A stretch of 64,000 nt of DNA from Opisthocomus hoazin (lineage: Eukaryota; Chordata; Aves; Opisthocomiformes; Opisthocomidae), in contig NC_134420.1 in the NCBI RefSeq assembly GCF_030867145.1, positions 44,350,912 to 44,414,911 of the forward strand, in the 5' to 3' direction. Below the pieces are notes generated by a model. The model did no database searches and had not been told where the DNA came from. It saw only the letters and a program-made list of their open reading frames with translations. A program made the translations under genes and the position numbers. Shown in pieces: positions 50,173-61,561 of the stretch (its first letter is position 1; every line of letters begins with the position of its first letter).

Positions 50173-50193
50173 CAGCAGCAGCAGCAGCAGCAG
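50173..50193. repeat. (CAG)7 trinucleotide repeat
   Basis: Seven perfect CAG units starting 26 bases after the exon B donor, in the intron on the sense strand. Confidence 0.9.
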
Positions 50194-50325
50194 CGCCGGG
50201 CCGGGCCGGGCCGCCGCCGCCGGGGGCCGGGGCTGGCTGCCATGCCGGGGTGGGGGGACCTGCCGCCGGCACCCGCTGCTCGCACAGCCGGGCACCGGGA
50301 GTTCCTCCTAGTGCGTGCCGCCAGC

Positions 50326-50371
50326 CGCACACGCACACACACGCACCCGCACACACACACACACACACGCA
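50326..50371. repeat. (CA)n microsatellite
   Basis: CACA units with some CG interruptions, about 180 bases after the exon B donor, complementary in sense to the GT tract upstream. Confidence 0.9.
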
Positions 50372-50464
50372 GGGCGAGCCGCGCAGCAGCAGCCCCGCTC
50401 CGGCAGCCGCACCGCCGCGGCTTGCCGGAGCCGGCGCTTGGCGGGGCGCGTTGGCGAGCGGGCG

Positions 50465-50483
50465 TCTGTGTGTGTGTGTGCGC
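50465..50483. repeat. Short (TG)n tract
   Basis: TG repeat flanked by CpG-rich DNA, 94 bases after the CA tract. Confidence 0.85.
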
Positions 50484-50654
50484 GGAGGCGGGAGGCCCCC
50501 CCGGGCGGCCCCCGCCGCTCGGCGGCCCCGGGGGCGGCGGGGCGCCGCGCCAGGCCCGGCTGCCCGGGCGGAGGGGCCGGCCCCGCCGGTGCGGTTCAAG
50601 TGCGGCTAGGCCGGAGCGGGGGGGGCCGCGCCGCCAGCTGCGCCCGCGGGGCTG

Positions 50655-50684
50655 CCCGGCCCGGCCCGGCCCGGCCCGGCCCGG
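50655..50684. repeat. (CCCGG)6 tandem repeat
   Basis: Six perfect CCCGG units within the exon B CpG island. It is a candidate for stable secondary structure on either strand. Confidence 0.9.
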
Positions 50685-53600
50685 TCCCCCCGCCCCGCCG
50701 CCGCCGCCGGGCGGGCCGCGGGTGCCGGCGCCCCGCGGGGCGGGCAGAGCAGAGCCGGTGCGCGGGCGGGCGGTGCGGCGGTGCGCGGGGCCCGGGAGGG
50801 AGGCGGGGGGGTCGCGCTGCCCCCGATTTGCTTCCCGGCCCGCCGCCTGCCCCGTGTACGTCTGCTGGGGGAGAGCTCTTGCTGCTGAGCTGCTGGGCTG
50901 CTGACACGAATCGCCCGCAGCGGGTTGGTTCTAGTAAAGCGAATCTTTCTAGAAGTGACTGGTAGGAAACGAGAGTGCAAGTTCATGTGATGTTACTTTG
51001 TGATTCTTGCAAAAGTACTCAAAGCTCCCCTGCTACACTGCGATGAGCTCTGTGCGCAGGAGGAGGGCGGCCAGAGGGGTTGGGGGGGGCTATTTTCCTC
51101 CCCCCTCCTTCAGCCTTACAAGTGAACTTGAGGGTGAGGGGTGAGGAGGGTTCCTGGTTAGCTGTAAAAATGGAAATTAACATTTAGACAGCTTTTAAAA
51201 GTAGCTGGATTATGTGCTACTCCGCTTGTATTTCACAGCGCAAGTAAGTCTGAAAAATATTTAAACAAAAATAAAGTCTAGGGAATCAGGCTCATTGTAA
51301 TCTTAATTGAAAACTTGCAATTTCTGTATGTATGACCAGCATTTCTAGTACAACTTCCCAAACCCACAGATTTTATCTAAATAGCTATGCCATTTTTCCT
51401 CAGGAAGCAGACTGCCCGGTATTGGAAAACCGTACATTTCGTATTTGCCACAGAAGTGTTAGTGCGGCTGTGTTAGATGCATTGGTATTAACTGTTGCGC
51501 TTTGACAAGGCTATATTGCTGCGTAGCAGAGTTTGGAGATACATGTAATGGGAAAACAGTGCATCCTCAGAAGTCAATGACTTAACTTACAGATTTTCAT
51601 CTTCAACTAGAAATATTTTTTTTTTAAATCTCCATTTCAGTGCCTGCAAAGGCGTTTCTAATGTGTTAATAACACTTATAGCAGCAGGCTTTTCTCCTGC
51701 AGAGTTCTTTGTTGGAAAAACAATTTGTATCAATAAGTCCTGTCGTCCCCCGTCCCTCCCTCAACCGCACAATTCTGCTGTCTTCTTTCCGAGAATGGTA
51801 CTATATTAGTGCTAAGTGTATTTGCCAGGATAGCTTCAGTAATCTCTCCAGCAGAAGCATATTTGTGTGCCATTTTGGGAATTTCTCTGAGATAGGAATC
51901 TTGAAGATAGAATTAATTTCTAGGGGAAACTTCATAGCCTGTGCATGAGTGCTTTCTTTATCACCTGTCTCCATTTGGCATTCGGAGAAGGTAAATCAAA
52001 GTGCACGATTTGTTATTCTGCTCCACTTGAGAGCTGAACTAAATAACACTTGGACTGAAATTCTGATTGAAGTTGTAGGAGGATATACTGTATTTAATTT
52101 AATGCCCTTTAATAGCATCTTCTTGTTCAGCTCTGATGCTGTCATTTTAAAGGTTGGATCGGAGTAGTTTTTCCCTGTAGGGAGTGGGAGGAGTAATCAT
52201 TTCAGGGGAAAAAAGTAGTCTAAATTCCTAGAACACTAATAGCCACAAACTTGGCCTAGTGTCCAAGCAGTTGTTTTTTGCCCTTAGGGTTCGCTTTGTT
52301 GCCGCTCTTTACAGTGCTCCGAACAGTTCAGGTGTAAAGATTACATGTAGAAGTTGATGACATTTTTTGTAGCCGAAATACCGGCAATCTCTTCGCTCTT
52401 TAAAAAAAAAAAAAAGTTTTGGAGAAGATGGATCAATGCTTCAAGAAACGAGCACTCGTGCATTTCATTGAAAGTTATGAGAATGTGCTCCTGAAGTCTT
52501 GCATGTAACTGTGTTTAAGCTGCGTCTGTATACATCCCTTCAGCCGCGCACACCCAGCTGTTTCAAATACATGCGCGTAGCGGTTACTGAAGGGGTTTTG
52601 CAGTCTCTTCTTAGTTACTACTTCAGTAAACTAGTTCTCAAGACAAGGAATTCTGTAAGTGAACTTTGTGTACATTCTTCGTTTGGTCTTCGCTTCCACA
52701 ATATTTAGGTAGGCTGTGTTTTTGTTTTTTTCAAGCAAGAGGATAGTGATTATAAAACAAATGTAAAAAGTGGTAGTCTCTGATGCAACCAAGCACTTGA
52801 AATGTTTTGAAACTTTTCTCACCTGTGTAATTTTTTTAAAGAATATTTGAAAAGTTTACACACATTTATTTGGTTTGCTGTTAAACTACGAGTTGTAGCA
52901 AATTTTACAGTTACAGGAGCAGTTTAGGGTTTTTCAGTTGTGTGGAGATATAACCAAGAAAATTAAATAGACAGAAGTGTCATGCATATGACATGCCAGC
53001 ATTGATTTGTAAAGCCTATCATAGTATCAGAATGCTATTGGTTTAAAGTGAAAGAGAAAAAACCCTTTATTTTGGCATTTTTTTCTAGAGCACAAGCTTA
53101 AACATAGCAGTGATAAATGATGATATGCATCGTCTAACACTTGCTTTTATATAAATAGCTCCAGAAGATTTCTTAAATGATAATCGAAAATATGAAATAG
53201 GGTGGCCTTCATATCACAAGGCCAAGGGTCTACAAATGGAAAAACTGAAATAATGAAATATTTCCAAGGCAACAGACTGTCAACAAGAACAGTAATGCAT
53301 GGGCATATCATAGAACTACCAGAGAGGATATTAGATCTTATAGCTCTAGAGCCAGGAGTTATAATGACCTTTATTAAATAGAGCCCTCCCACATTACAAC
53401 AATCTTTCCGATTTCTGATTTATGGATTAGCAGTCATACTACTCTTCATAATTTGAAACATTCTCCCACCATATTTGATTTGCTGCATTTTTCTCCACTG
53501 GAATCATGCATTATTTAGAGCTTACATGAGAGTATTGATCAACAAACGTTATATTACATATTTTCAGTAACTAATGGGATTCTGAATAACAAGGTTTTGT

Positions 53601-54569
53601 CTGCAGCACTGTTTCTAAATTCTTTACAGCAGAACTGTTTTTTCCTTACAAGTCATATCCAGTTAGCTTGTTTTGTACCGATTTAAGGACATTATATTCT
53701 AATGCAAATTATACATAAATTATAAATAATTAGAGAGTTTTGTTATCAGATTAATACAGCACCCAGAACCATAGATATTTTTAAGAGAATATCAGGGTAT
53801 ATCGTCAACATCCGTCTCCTTTTGTTAGTGTCTCACTTGAATTTTGGAGTCTAATATGCTGGCAGTTTCAAATCACATTTGTTTGAAACTTGGCACAAAA
53901 GTTGCCAGCCCAGATGGGAATTTTACTGCTAGAGTGATGTAAAACAGTTGTTGAAAATGTACATTGTAGGCATTAGTTTCATCAGTGTCCTTCCTAAAAA
54001 GTACAATGTTTAAATAAATGTTTGTTTCATAAAACGATCTTTATAACAATACCCTCTTTCTTGGAAAACGTATTCTAAGAGAAGAATTTTGAATAATTTG
54101 ATACTGACCATAAAAACTAAGTGTTACCATTTTATTAACATTTTGGAATTGATTCTACTTCCATTGAGGTCAGTAAGATGAAGCCATTTTACGAATGTGG
54201 CAGAATTTCATTTGATACCAATTAAGTAATTATTTTTTTTAGAATTTAATGTTATGATACTATTTCCTGAAATCTCATCTAATGAGATGTAAATAAACCT
54301 TACATGCAGTCAGTTGATCAGACTGACTTTATATTATAGTCATCACTAGCTCTTGCAGGTGTAAAAGCACCTCATGTAAGATGAGATTTCAGCATTGCTC
54401 ATGTTATTTCAAAATGGGCCAAGCAAACTTGTTCTGCAGGATGTCAGCCTGGAAATTTCTTGTTATATTTTAAACATCAGATATTTTTAAGGTACGTAGC
54501 CAAGACTATGTGTTTTCTCCTGAGTCATTTCTTTCTTCAATTTGTTTGTTTGTTTATGTTTAATGTTTG

Positions 54570-54592
54570 GCCTTTTTTTTTTTTTTTTTTAA
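54570..54592. repeat. Poly-T tract
   Basis: Long uninterrupted T run in the NPAS3 intron. Confidence 0.8.
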
Positions 54593-54724
54593 AGAAGGTG
54601 CCAAAGATTTATGGCCATGAGAGGAAATGTTTTGAAAATTCATTTCATAATAATTGCATTTTTTCAGAAGAGGCAATTTCTTTCTGTGTAATATTTATAA
54701 GGCTACTGCATGTTATCTTTAACA

Positions 54725-55000
54725 TACAAAGTCCCATTAGTGCGAATGAGGTGCGAGACTTTTTGTTTAATAGGACTTTGCATAATAAGGATAATTTGTA
54801 ATAATATTGCATTTTGCTGCATAAGAAGATGTGCCATAGTAAGAATATAATGGTTGCTGCCATGTCGTATATGACTGGACCATTGTTCTGTGAGTAGCTT
54901 GAGCAGTAGTTTTGCAATACACAAAGTCCTAGTCAAATGAATAGGACCGTTGTGCCATTGATTTGAACAGGACTTTGAGCAGTAAAAATATTCCAGAATT
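54725..55000. repeat. Two adjacent degenerate copies of an ancient amniote repeat
   Basis: First copy near 54725-54800 (CAAAGTCCCATTAGTGCGAA ... AATAGGACTTTGCATAATAA). Second near 54915-55000 (ACAAAGTCCTAGTCAAATGA ... CAGGACTTTGAGCAGTAA). Both show the same inverted-arm plan, AAAGTCC ... GGACTTTG. Confidence 0.5.
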
Positions 55001-56081
55001 TTGTGTGCTATAGTACTATATTGCACAGGACAAAGCACGTATGGTAAAGGTAGGATAGTATTTGTGTCTGTAACTTGGTAGAATTGGACCCTGCCTTTGG
55101 GAGAATATTGAGTTCAAGTTGTACCTTAATCTTTAAAAAAATCCCAAATGAAATTATGTGTATAATTAAAGTATACTACAGAGAATCACAAGCAAGAATA
55201 AAGGTTTTTTTACCATATAATTCAATAGATGTGAATTTGTTCTCAGTGAGACTGCAATGACAAACTTTAATGTACTTAGTAGGAGGAGGAATGAACTTTG
55301 CATCTGTGTATTATTATAAAATGTGAAAGTCTTGAGATTCTCGAGTGAAAATGGCGCGGTCTGCAAGCAGATTCTGATCTCACCCCCTACCCAGCACTCT
55401 GCATGCAGGCGAGAGTCAGGCGCATTAAAGAACAAGTGATATGTAAGGAATAATCTGGAATGGTCTACCGAAAACAGAGTTCTGAAGATTTGTGGCAGGC
55501 TATTTTCCCAGCCTTTCTTACACGTTGCATTTTGGACTTTCACTCTTCGGTTGTATCTCGTCATTTGTCTGTTCTAGGGAACTTCTCACTGATGTCATGC
55601 AATGTCTGAAGAAGACTTTAATATTAATACTGAGTATTTCAATAGATATACTTCTTTATAGAATGTTCTTCAAAAGGTCTAAACACTGTTCTGCGTGCTT
55701 TACTGATGAAATAGTTATGCACAAAACATTTTTGAGAACTAGCAGAAATGGCAGAAGATGTCAATGTTCGCACTAGGAATAAAATTCCAGCCCCTGTTTT
55801 GACTGTGTACTCAAAGATTACGCTGCCTTCGTTAGAGGGATTTACATTTCTTTTATAGGCAAACCTCCACTGAAATAAAGTGCTTTCAGAGAATGGCTTG
55901 ATTGCAATTTAAAATTAGCTGTTAGCTTGATATATAATAGGAGTTCAACACTTACGTTAAATAATTTAAGTGGAAAAGTACTGTTCCATTACCTGCAGGC
56001 ATGTTAGGTTTACATATGTATATAGTGAATTTACGGGATATAGTCTGAATAATACGTATGTGTGTAATCTACAATAATGTC

Positions 56082-56200
56082 CCTGGGGCTTGGATTTTCT
56101 GAAGAGCCTATTGGATTTAGGTATCCAACACATACTGCATTTCAGTGAAATATGGGCACCTAAATCCTATAAGCCCCTTTTAAAATACTTGCCTGGGAAT
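56082..56200. repeat. Ancient amniote interspersed repeat, degenerate copy
   Basis: GGATTTAGGTATCCAACACA ... GGGCACCTAAATCCTATAAG forms the decayed inverted arms of the old TTAGGCACCTAAATCCCATT repeat family. Confidence 0.5.
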
Positions 56201-59200
56201 TTTGTCTCCAACAGGAATTTAGAACAGGCTTCATTACACATTACTTCGTTTTAAACTGAATTTTACTGAGTAATAAATAGTCTTTGAACAGTAATTTTGG
56301 GTTAAATCCTAAAGGGTTATAATTTTGCTTGAATTTAGGCACAGAACTGATACATTTATATTATGGTGGGCTGGGGGGGGATTTTTTTTTTCTCCTGTTG
56401 CTTACACATCATGCCTAAAGTCATGTGGAAATTCACATTTACAATCAGTTTACACACAGTCTAGGCTTATATGAATTAGGTGGCTCAGAATTGTCCTGTC
56501 AAAGCTGTAATTCATTTAGCAAAAGTATGAGATACCAAATTTTAGAAGAATGCTTGTTAGAAAGCTGGTTTTTTTTTAGAGATGATGGGAGGCAGAATTT
56601 GTTACTTTGTGGGAAAAAAATGTAAGTGGGCAGTCTTCATAGGTCAATGTTGAGGTCAATAGAAAGAACTGAGTGACTGAATCAGTACAGTGCTGGCAGT
56701 GGGATTAAAAAAGGAAAAAAATCTTAAAAAAGAGAATAGCTGCCAGTGGTACTTATCCTTCAACCTTTACAGCTGAAAAAATGTAGCTGATTTTATTTGT
56801 CTGACTATAGTTAGATGTAGGATTGGCATGTTTTCTTCACCCTTGCATAAATTACTAACAGGAGATTCTCAAAAAAACCTGCACTGGGAAAAACTAAAAC
56901 TGTTTTATCTTGGTAAGTAACAAATAGAAGATGAAGATAAAAAAATAAACAAATGCTTTGGGCTAATTTGTTTATTTGTTCTTTCTGAGTTGCTGTTCAG
57001 TTTTACAACAAAACTGCATTTCTTGTGAAAAATCAAAAGTACAGTAATTTTTTTCAACTGCTGAATGAGCTAGATAAATGGTACTCAAGTAGCAGTGTTT
57101 GAAGGATCCAAGTAGTTTACTAAAGTATGTTAATTAATTGGATGTTCACTCTCATACTGAGGTTTCTTGTTTGTAGGCAGTGCTCTGTAACAAGAACATA
57201 TATTTGATGTGTAAATGATATATATGCTTTCAGAAGGCCCATTTTTATTCAAGACCTATTTTTACTAAACAACTGTTTTGTATTAACAAGGAACAAAAAA
57301 TAAATGGAGGTGACAGAAAATACAGACTTCAGATGAGAAGCATGATAGAAAAGATACAGCAGATTCCAGATCTTTCAGACGCGTGCTGTTCCCTTTATCA
57401 GTCACTCTACTTACACTCAAATTTCAAAACTAAGAGGTGCCGTGTTTCCTTTTATTCCTTTGTTAACAGGAAGAAAAATGCTTCTCTACAGAAATGTGAT
57501 TTAGACACGGTTATTCCATGCTTTTTGAGGGCAGTTTTTCAAATTTTGTTTTTGTATCACTTCTCAAGACCAGAATAGGAGTCCACAGGATGTAGCAAAC
57601 ACTTCAAATCCCCTCTTCTTCCCTCCAAGATTATCTGACATACTGAATGTCCATCTTTAGGAACATCCAGTATTTAGATTCTGGATTTAGGAATCCTTTT
57701 GGAGTGATTTCTTTATTTTTATTGTTTCTCAATGGTTTTGTGATACTACCGCAAAAAAGTATTCAAGTCCTATTCATGACTTATTTTTTTCTTGTGGCAA
57801 TTATATATTACAATATTTATTCAGTTCAAATAGGAAAAAAACCCAAAATGATTAAGGCACAAAGTATCTAACTGACAGAGAATGGCAGAATATTCCACCT
57901 GAAAAACAAAATTAGAATTCTTCTGTATTTACTCTGCTTGTTACTAGTTGTGAGGAAAACTTTATTAAAAAGATTTTCCACTGACTTGTATACATGTATA
58001 CGGCAAAGTGTAGACATCTGTTGTATGTTAGATAGACACAGTATATGTATTTGCTTGAAAGGAAATAATGCTAGTTGATTGTCTTCAGCAAGCTATAAAT
58101 GTCTTACTTTAGATAAAGTTAAATGTGAATACGTGCATTGGAATGGTGATTTTTTTTCCTTTAGTGCTCTGAGGGAAAAGTAGGCTCATCCTTTTTTTTT
58201 GCACATTTTTATTGTTCTGTGTAAATGTAATTTGTTAATCCTGTGAAATTTGTCATAGATAAATTTGCTTGGATTATCTTGTCACCACCGTATCTGCATT
58301 CTTTTGTTCATTGCTTATTCATAATTTAACAGTCTGGCAGTGAGCCTTTTTGGGATGCTCACAAAAGATATATGACCTCTACCAGCTGCTACTATAACCT
58401 GCAGAATGCACAGCAAGACATTAGAAACGTGAGGATTCCTCTACTGATTAAAGTGCTCTTCATTTAAACAGTCTGTTCATAAGAATCTCAGGAATCTTTG
58501 TGGATAGCAGTTTTGATTTTTCTTTTCTCACAAAATTAGTTCTAATGTTTTTTTTTCCCCAAGTGGGAAAACTAACATTGGATCTTAAGATGGTGGTGCT
58601 TTGCTTTCAGATGGACTAATGGAAATTAAATCCCTCATTATATATGTTTATGTATACATAAGTGTGAGTGTGCGTATACACATTTACACATATCTCTACC
58701 TATCTCTACCTAGGCACACATATATATGTATTTCCTGCAATTTTACATCAGAAGAAATTAGTGCCTATGTGTGTTATTTTAAAACTAACTCTACTGTTAG
58801 GATATTTTTCAGCACATATTACTATCCAGTACTAATTTGCAGAAGAGTTGTCTGATTTAACCCTGCTTTAGCCGCAGCATCTTACAGATTGTATTGTGTA
58901 AATACTCAATATTATACAGCACACGAAAGACATTAAATAGAATGTTACTTGAAGTGTAACAACACTTTAGATTTTCATTATTCTCCTGATTCAGTTTAGC
59001 ATATAAATTTTTTCCCCTTTTCACTTTTTTTTCTTCTTATCTGCGGATCAGCTTGTGAGTAATGGCTAGTTTTTACCTCCCCTTTGTGCTGGCACATGAT
59101 TATAGTTCAAAATAATTCATTGCTAATCCATGCAGTATTGGTTCATCTCCATCACTCTGTTTTCTGATTAGAGCCTCAGGCCTGTAAGAACATCCTTCTG

Positions 59201-59639
59201 CACAGTTTTCTATCCTGATTTTCTTTGACTGCAACCCATCTTTTAAATAGTTCTGTCATTACTGTTCACTTACCAATCCTTTTGCATTTTAAAAAAATAT
59301 ATCAATTACAAGAAATCAATGTTTTAGTGGGGTTATTTTGCAAGTGTTTATGAACAATATTTGTTTTCCACTGCAGTAAGTCTCCAGCAGTGGTGTATAT
59401 AGGTCTTGGTTCATCTCAGCAGATGATGGAAATCTGACTTGAGTTTCTCATTTTTCCTTAGCAGTCTGAATTTCCTGTGTACTTATTTATATTAGGTGCC
59501 TCAAGAAGTCCAGGATCTTAAAAATAAACACTGTGTCTTTGAAACAAACTGTAGTAGAATAGTAATTACAGTCTTGTCATTTCTAACACAACATTGCAAA
59601 CAGAGCTGGTGTAAAATAAAGCTGATGGAGGAATTTTTA

Positions 59640-59700
59640 AAATGTGTAAGGACTGATCCTACTATGGTCACTCTGGCTGAAGTCACTGTTTATTGGGTCA
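59640..59700. repeat. Possible ancient amniote repeat fragment
   Basis: GTGTAAGGACTGATCCTACT followed by GCTGAAGTCACTG looks like the TAAGGACTGCAGGAT end of the palindromic repeat family. Weak. Confidence 0.3.
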
Positions 59701-61530
59701 GATATTAACTGATATGACGTTAGAGCTGGGCTTATATGATATAATGATATCATACCTTGATCAGATTTAAATTTAATATTTCAAGATTATGAAGCAAATA
59801 CATCATTTTATTTCACATCAAATAATGCTGGTTTTATGACAAGGTCATCTAAAAGATTTTTCAAGACTTTGTTTCAGCATTGAATAGTCCTGTGTTCCTT
59901 TTAATAATTACTTTCATCTCATTGTAGCCGTGTGTTTGAAAGTGTAGGTCAATAAGGATGATCGCATTCAGAATTTCATGATCTGTGTAGTGGAACAAAT
60001 TGAAAGCAAAGCCTGTATCAATCACTGTGAAGGGAGGGTTAATTGTTACTGCTTCTCAAGCCTCTGGACAGATAAACCAGTAATGAAATACTTATTGCTC
60101 TGATATGTGAATGGTTAAGGATGAAACAATGGAAACAGAAGCAGTCTTCAAAGATAACGAAAAAAAAGCAAAGAAAAGAGCATAAACTGGACTAAAGTAA
60201 GATACTGTATATGCTGTGTATTAACATTATAAAAGTAACTTTTTTTTTATCTAATATAGCCTTCTGGTAGTGATGTAAGACAGCAGAATGTATTAGGTTT
60301 CTAAAGTGAATGTAAAATATGAATTTAAAAGCTTTTATTATGCAAACAATTTAAAATGGTTTATATGAAATCTGTACCTTAGGTAAAAGTAACATTTCTA
60401 GCATTAAGTGTTTCCTTTTCTTTGTTTTTCATTTGTGGTACCATTAAGTGTATTTTTTTTTCTTTTTTTAAAAGCACAGCTTTATTTACTAAATTGAGTA
60501 TGCTTTGTTTTCTTGTGAAGTCATTTTAAAGCATTTTGTCTACAGCCAACCAGGACTCTAACGGAGTGTTTAAAGATAGAAGCAGCAAAGTAAATATGAG
60601 TGCAAAACCAAATTATGATATTACAGTAAACATTTAACTATTTCTAGAATGTGAACTTAACATTTTAAACATCTGTTAGTTACTTATATGTTGAAATATA
60701 TGCAAAAATATTTAGCCAAATTGAAGTCTTAGGCCCATGACAATCATCTCAACACAGTGGGTAGTTCTGAAAATTAATGAGAATGATAATACTGTAAAGA
60801 CTGTTCCAGAGTTTGCCCAAATTCATTATCTAAGACTCTTGTTAAGAACATCTCAAAGAATTTTAACCAGGAAAATATATTAATGGTTCAAAAGCATTTT
60901 TCAAAACGGTGATTTATAAAAGTATAATGGAATTATATATGCAAGAGCTGTAGTTAGAAACACAAATAGCACAGGAGCAGCACATTATGAAGGAACATTT
61001 TCCAATAGCTAGGGTACTTGGCTTTGATTTTGTCCATAGGCGTCAAGCTTTTGTATTTTGGGATGAAGAAAATAAAAAAGTTAAGGCAACTTACTAAAAT
61101 TATATTTTTGACTCTTTGTTAGTTACTTAATGAGGCCTATAGCTGCTTAAAAGCTAAGTAAAGTAGTTAATTTTAGAACTGGTGTAAACGTCTTTTAGAC
61201 AATCAAAAAGCACTTTTAGGAGGAAGGGTGATGAGACACATCTTTAGATTTCTCTTCAGAATGTGAAGAATTTCCTGTTGCCTGTTTCCTGATGGGATTG
61301 ATGCAGCTGTGTATCATATGGAACGAAAGGGCAAGCGAGTGCCTGACTTTGTTTTATGCAAGTCCTTTATTTAAGAAAATGTATGTGTTGATTTTGCCTT
61401 TTTTTTTTAAACAGATCACTGATATGAATGCTATACACAAAATTATCCAAGTGGGAGCTAATTATAATTAATGTGTCTATTTTCTAAGGGTCAGAAAATT
61501 TTAATAACTAAAGTATATTGGTTAAGAATG

Positions 61531-61561
61531 GGGTTTTTTTCTTTTCTTTTTTTTTTTTTTT
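61531..61561. repeat. Poly-T tract with C interruptions
   Basis: GGGTTTTTTT CTTTTCTTTT followed by pure T, in the NPAS3 intron. No splice acceptor plus exon follows. Confidence 0.8.

Larger units (their letters stand above)
47980..50960 (+). promoter_or_regulatory. CpG island and likely promoter region of NPAS3 exon B
   Basis: A second CpG-dense block separated from the first by about 1.7 kb of AT-rich DNA. It contains runs of C, GC boxes (for example 49545-49560), GT and CA microsatellites, and exon B near its 3' side. An island centred on an internal first exon supports an independent promoter for the exon B transcript. The exact start site is not visible. Confidence 0.68.

Noticed and set aside
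49340..50366. Frames rich in His-Thr or Val-Cys repeats near 49.6-50.4 kb
   Set aside because: They are translations of the GT/CA microsatellites, not proteins.
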